DNA of 17,372 bases, taken from assembly GCA_003646995.1 (NCBI GenBank), contig QMLZ01000038.1, forward strand, positions 1-17,372. The letters run 5' to 3'. The stretch's first letter is position 1, and the number at the start of each line of letters is the position of its first letter. This DNA comes from Deltaproteobacteria bacterium. GTDB taxonomy: Bacteria > Desulfobacterota > DSM-4660 > Desulfatiglandales > Desulfatiglandaceae. This document shows positions 14,207-17,372 of this stretch, piece by piece. Under the pieces are notes generated by a model. That model did not search any database, was not told where the DNA came from, and was given only the letters and a program-made list of their open reading frames with translations. Made by a program: the position numbers and the translations under genes.

Positions 14207-14721
14207 TTTCATTCATAAAAATCACCGAAGAAGCCTTTCCGCTGTACCGTGACCAAATAATGGCCATAGAGGAGGTATCCTTTCCTTCTCCGTGGACTGC
14301 AAGAGCCTTCTTGGAAGAAACTCGTAACCCTGTTTCTCATCTTTGGGCCTTAAAGAGGTCCGAGCAGATCCTAGGGTACATTTGCTTTTGGATGTTTGCT
14401 GCTGAGGTCCATCTATTGAATCTTGCTGTGCATCCTCAGTGGCGTAGGCGTGGGTTGGGAAGCAGGCTCCTGGCAAAGATGAAGGCTGTAGCCTATTACG
14501 GGGGCGTCGAGAGAATTTGGTTGGAGGTTAGGCCATCAAACTCAGCTGCCCGTAAACTTTATTCAAAGGCTGGGTTCCGGGAGCAAGGAAGGCGCAAGCG
14601 GTATTATACTGATACAGGAGAGGATGCAATAGTGATGGCCCTTGAGATGGGGGCTTTCTCTGTTCCGCTGGCAAATGTTTGTGTTGATGAGGAAGCGGGC
14701 AAGTTGAAGTCACTTGGTTAA
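14203..14721 (+). CDS. rimI: Ribosomal protein S18-alanine N-acetyltransferase (GNAT family)
   Basis: A 172-residue GNAT acetyltransferase likely to acetylate the N-terminal alanine of ribosomal protein S18. The N-terminal part has IEEVSFPSPWTARAFLEE, the RimI-like SPW motif. The acetyl-CoA motif A is LLNLAVHPQWRRRGLGSRLL, then WLEVRPSNSAARKLYSKAGF and RRKRYYTDTGEDAIVMAL, all close to RimI. A C-terminal tail of about 25 residues exceeds the usual length of about 150. The start overlaps the stop of the EIIA gene (ATGA). Specific RimI function is inferred from the motifs; other GNAT substrates cannot be fully excluded. Confidence 0.88.
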   Translation: MISFIKITEEAFPLYRDQIMAIEEVSFPSPWTARAFLEETRNPVSHLWALKRSEQILGYICFWMFAAEVHLLNLAVHPQWRRRGLGSRLLAKMKAVAYYGGVERIWLEVRPSNSAARKLYSKAGFREQGRRKRYYTDTGEDAIVMALEMGAFSVPLANVCVDEEAGKLKSLG

Positions 14722-14772
14722 CAGAGTATTGGAGAACGAAGTCGGAAAAGTAATGGATTTCTTATAGAATGA

Positions 14773-15795
<1,023 letters not shown>

Positions 15796-15825
15796 TTGGT
15801 TGCGCAAGGCAGCGGGAGAAAACAA

Positions 15826-16593
15826 ATGACACAGAGAATGCCTTTGATCGCTGGGAATTGGAAGATGAATCTCTCGATCCCGGAGGCCATAGCACTGGTG
15901 AGAGCCCTACGGGAGGGTCTTAAGAATACAGGTGATCGGGAAGTGCTCGTGGCACCCCCTTTCACCACTCTTTCGGCGGTAAAAGAAGTACTGGAAGGTT
16001 CTTCCATTATGCTTGGGGCGCAAAATATGCATTGGGAAGATTCGGGTGCTTATACTGGTGAAATTTCGGGGAAAATGCTTCTGGAGGCAGGCTGCACCCA
16101 CGTAATCCTTGGCCATTCGGAGCGGAGGCTTATCTTCCACGAGACAGACTCGATGATTGACAAGAAGGTTGAGAAGGCCTGTGAGATTGGTCTCATACCA
16201 ATTCTCTGTATTGGTGAAACGCTGGAGCAGAGGGAGGCGGGAAAGACATTCGAGGTTTTGAGGGAACAGCTTGACGGCTCCCTTGCAAGCTTTGTGTCAC
16301 GGGCTAGCCTTCCTAGGGAACTAATACTTGCCTATGAGCCCGTGTGGGCGATTGGAACCGGAAAGACGGCTACTCCTGAACAGGCCCAGGAGGCCCATGA
16401 GTTCATCAGAGGGTGGGCAGAAGAAATTTTTGGCCTTGAGACAGCTCAGGCTGTGCGGATACTTTATGGCGGAAGTGTCAAGCCTGGCAACATTTCTTCC
16501 CTCATGGCCAAGAAAGATATTGACGGGGCTCTTGTCGGAGGGGCGAGCCTGAAGTATGAATCTTTTCTTGGGATTATAAGGTACGAGTCCTAA
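15826..16593 (+). CDS. tpiA: Triose-phosphate isomerase
   Basis: A 255-residue TIM-barrel enzyme interconverting dihydroxyacetone phosphate and glyceraldehyde 3-phosphate. The substrate-binding Lys is K13 in IAGNWKMN, the electrophilic His H97 in ILGHSERR, and the catalytic base E171 in AYEPVWAIGTGKTA, the start of the flexible loop. The phosphate-binding GGSVKPGN is near the end. The ATG at 15826 is preferred over the TTG at 15796 that abuts the gap stop codon, because GGGAG lies seven bases before the ATG and the family begins just after it. It is 30 bases downstream of gap, so the two triose-phosphate enzymes are likely cotranscribed. Confidence 0.96.
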   Translation: MTQRMPLIAGNWKMNLSIPEAIALVRALREGLKNTGDREVLVAPPFTTLSAVKEVLEGSSIMLGAQNMHWEDSGAYTGEISGKMLLEAGCTHVILGHSERRLIFHETDSMIDKKVEKACEIGLIPILCIGETLEQREAGKTFEVLREQLDGSLASFVSRASLPRELILAYEPVWAIGTGKTATPEQAQEAHEFIRGWAEEIFGLETAQAVRILYGGSVKPGNISSLMAKKDIDGALVGGASLKYESFLGIIRYES

Positions 16594-16609
16594 CATGCCA
16601 TCTTTTTAA

Positions 16610-16637
16610 TTGAAAAATTTGTTTTTTGAGATAAAAT
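16610..16637 (+). promoter_or_regulatory. Candidate promoter for secG and tRNA-Leu
   Basis: TTGAAA (16610-16615) and TAAAAT (16632-16637) are separated by 16 bases in an AT-rich stretch between tpiA and secG. Transcription would start near 16644. Read-through from tpiA is also possible since no terminator is seen. Confidence 0.42.
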
Positions 16638-16666
16638 ATAGTTTTGAATTTTGCCCCAAGTCCACT

Positions 16667-16672
16667 GAGGAG
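16667..16672 (+). promoter_or_regulatory. Ribosome-binding site that selects the TTG start of secG
   Basis: GAGGAG lies seven bases before the TTG at 16680. The upstream TTG at 16644 lacks such a site and falls near the predicted transcription start. The ATG at 16698 lies too far from the site and would trim the first membrane helix. Confidence 0.65.
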
Positions 16673-16679
16673 AATAGCA

Positions 16680-17012
16680 TTGAAACCAGTACTTTTGATG
16701 ATCCATATCTTTGTAAGTATTGCCCTCATCTTCATCGTATTGATCCAGAAAGGCAAGGGCGCAGACATGGGGGCTGCATTCGGTGGTTCAAGCCAGGCTG
16801 TATTTGGCACGAGCACAGCAACCACCTTGCTTCACAAGGTGACGACTATTATGGCGATCGTCTTTATGATGACCTCTCTTGGCCTCACCTTGTATATTGG
16901 CAGAGGTCATGTCAGTTCAGTAATGGAGGGGGTAAAGCAGACACAGGTTCCTGCAGCAACGGAAAAGGCGCCGGCAAAGCCAACAAGTACGCCAGGCCAG
17001 AGTTCAAAATAG
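16680..17012 (+). CDS. secG: Preprotein translocase subunit SecG
   Basis: A 110-residue inner-membrane protein of the SecYEG channel. The first membrane helix is VLLMIHIFVSIALIFIVLIQ. KGKGADMGAAFGGSSQAVFG is the most conserved SecG segment. The second helix is about VTTIMAIVFMMTSLGLTLYI. The C-terminal tail is rich in Pro, Ala, Thr and Lys, as is common. Translation probably starts at the TTG at 16680, served by GAGGAG. The stop codon lies only seven bases before a tRNA-Leu gene, so the mRNA and tRNA are likely one transcript that must be processed. Confidence 0.93.
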   Translation: MKPVLLMIHIFVSIALIFIVLIQKGKGADMGAAFGGSSQAVFGTSTATTLLHKVTTIMAIVFMMTSLGLTLYIGRGHVSSVMEGVKQTQVPAATEKAPAKPTSTPGQSSK

Positions 17013-17019
17013 AATGTGT

Positions 17020-17107
17020 GCCGAAGTGGTGGAATTTGGTAGACACGCTATCTTGAGGGGGTAGTGGGCAACCGCCCGTGCGGGTTCAAGTCCCGCCTTC
17101 GGCACCA
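17020..17107 (+). tRNA. tRNA-Leu (anticodon GAG)
   Basis: An 88-base class II tRNA with CCA encoded. The acceptor stem GCCGAAG (17020-17026) pairs with CTTCGGC (17097-17103). The anticodon stem CTATC/GGTAG closes a seven-base loop whose anticodon is GAG (17055-17057), reading CUC and CUU. A long variable arm with a GGGC/GCCC stem is typical of leucine tRNAs. The T arm is GCGGG-TTCAAGT-CCCGC. It starts seven bases after secG and is followed by a terminator. Confidence 0.97.
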
Positions 17108-17128
17108 GTTAAGCATGACATTCGGTGA

Positions 17129-17162
17129 GGGGATTATGCCCGTGACATAATCCCCCTTTTTT
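17129..17162 (+). terminator. Rho-independent terminator after tRNA-Leu
   Basis: A perfect 10-bp stem, GGGGATTATG (17129-17138) with CATAATCCCC (17146-17155), has a 7-base loop and is followed by a T-tract (17157-17162). It ends the long rightward run. Confidence 0.92.
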
Positions 17163-17188
17163 GTTTCCAGGTGCCTTGTGTAACTTGA

Positions 17189-17204
17189 ATATGTCTTGAC
17201 ATAT
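17189..17204. repeat. Inverted repeat upstream of the VapB-like gene (possible autoregulatory operator)
   Basis: ATATGTC and GACATAT are perfect 7-bp arms around a TT spacer. The right arm overlaps a perfect TTGACA (17196-17201), a possible -35 with a weak TATGGG -10 at 17219-17224. VapB-type antitoxins usually repress their own promoters through such repeats; that role here is inferred. Confidence 0.45.
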
Positions 17205-17231
17205 TTATGCATCATTAATATGGGTTTATGT

Positions 17232-17372
17232 ATGCGAACTACTATAGATATAGATGATAAACTTTTGGCATTGGCCAAGAAGTATGCTGTTGATAAGAAA
17301 ACCACTCTTAAGGCGGTGATAGAATCCGCACTTCGAAAAACTTTGCTCGAATCGAGCCAGTCTGATCGTCCA
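17232..17372 (+). CDS. VapB-like type II antitoxin, N-terminal part (3' end outside window)
   Basis: The first 47 codons of a small protein beginning MRTTIDIDDKLLALAKKYAV, with TTLKAVIESALRKTL after it. This is the ribbon-helix-helix pattern of VapB-type antitoxins: a short N-terminal DNA-binding strand and two helices. A VapC-like PIN-domain toxin would be expected just beyond the right edge but cannot be seen. An in-frame ATG at 17220 would add four residues (MGLC); the MRTT start fits the family better. Neither start has a clear Shine-Dalgarno sequence. The predicted -10 lies so close that a leaderless mRNA is possible. It follows tRNA-Leu and its terminator. Confidence 0.7.
   Translation, partial: MRTTIDIDDKLLALAKKYAVDKKTTLKAVIESALRKTLLESSQSDRP

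Noticed and set aside
17048..17305. 85-codon reverse-strand frame ending in CRRRDLNPHGRLPTTPSR
   Set aside because: The C-terminal sequence is simply the antisense of the tRNA-Leu gene; such DLNPHGRLPTTPSR frames are a well-known false annotation. It also crosses a terminator and the antitoxin start.

Overview
The window looks like chromosomal core DNA from a Gram-negative, probably anaerobic bacterium of the deltaproteobacterial (Desulfobacterota-like) type. The inference rests on several features: a full KDO/LPS-export cluster leading into rpoN, hpf and PTS regulators; a KdsA with the metal-dependent ligand set; a DUF39-type homocysteine biosynthesis protein; and a phasin-like/UbiB-like gene pair. 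Genus cannot be named from the sequence alone.

Region 1 (1-1226). The 5' part of glnS runs leftward off the window. It is divergent from a UPF0173 metallo-beta-lactamase-fold hydrolase that has its own good sigma-70-like promoter and a strong terminator. A perfect 16-bp palindrome lies between them.

Region 2 (1227-4544). This is a two-gene rightward unit: a six-TM hybrid histidine kinase (HisKA, HATPase, receiver) whose stop codon directly abuts a SAM-dependent methyltransferase. The methyltransferase resembles, from memory, the PhcB/'3-hydroxypalmitate methyl ester biosynthesis' family. The pair is the best candidate in the window for a little-described system, a possible fatty-acid-ester signal synthase with its cognate sensor.

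Region 3 (4557-7794, leftward). The order of transcription is homocysteine biosynthesis protein (DUF39), phasin-like protein, then UbiB/ABC1-family atypical kinase.

Region 4 (8027-17107, rightward). This is a dense run of co-directional genes: kdsA, kdsC, lptC, lptA, lptB (KDO synthesis and LPS export); rpoN, hpf, ptsN, a mannose-type EIIA (sigma-54, ribosome hibernation, PTS regulation); rimI; gap and tpiA (triose-phosphate part of glycolysis); secG and a tRNA-Leu(GAG), closed by a strong terminator. I see no clear intrinsic terminator inside the run, though an internal promoter precedes secG. kdsD, rapZ and HPr, often found in this neighbourhood, are absent.

Region 5 (17108-17372). A terminator is followed by the start of a VapB-like antitoxin gene cut by the window end.

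No stretch longer than 300 bases lacks a gene. The largest gaps are about 250 bp (1173-1421), 232 bp (7795-8026) and 218 bp (271-488). I saw no CRISPR array, insertion sequence or rRNA.
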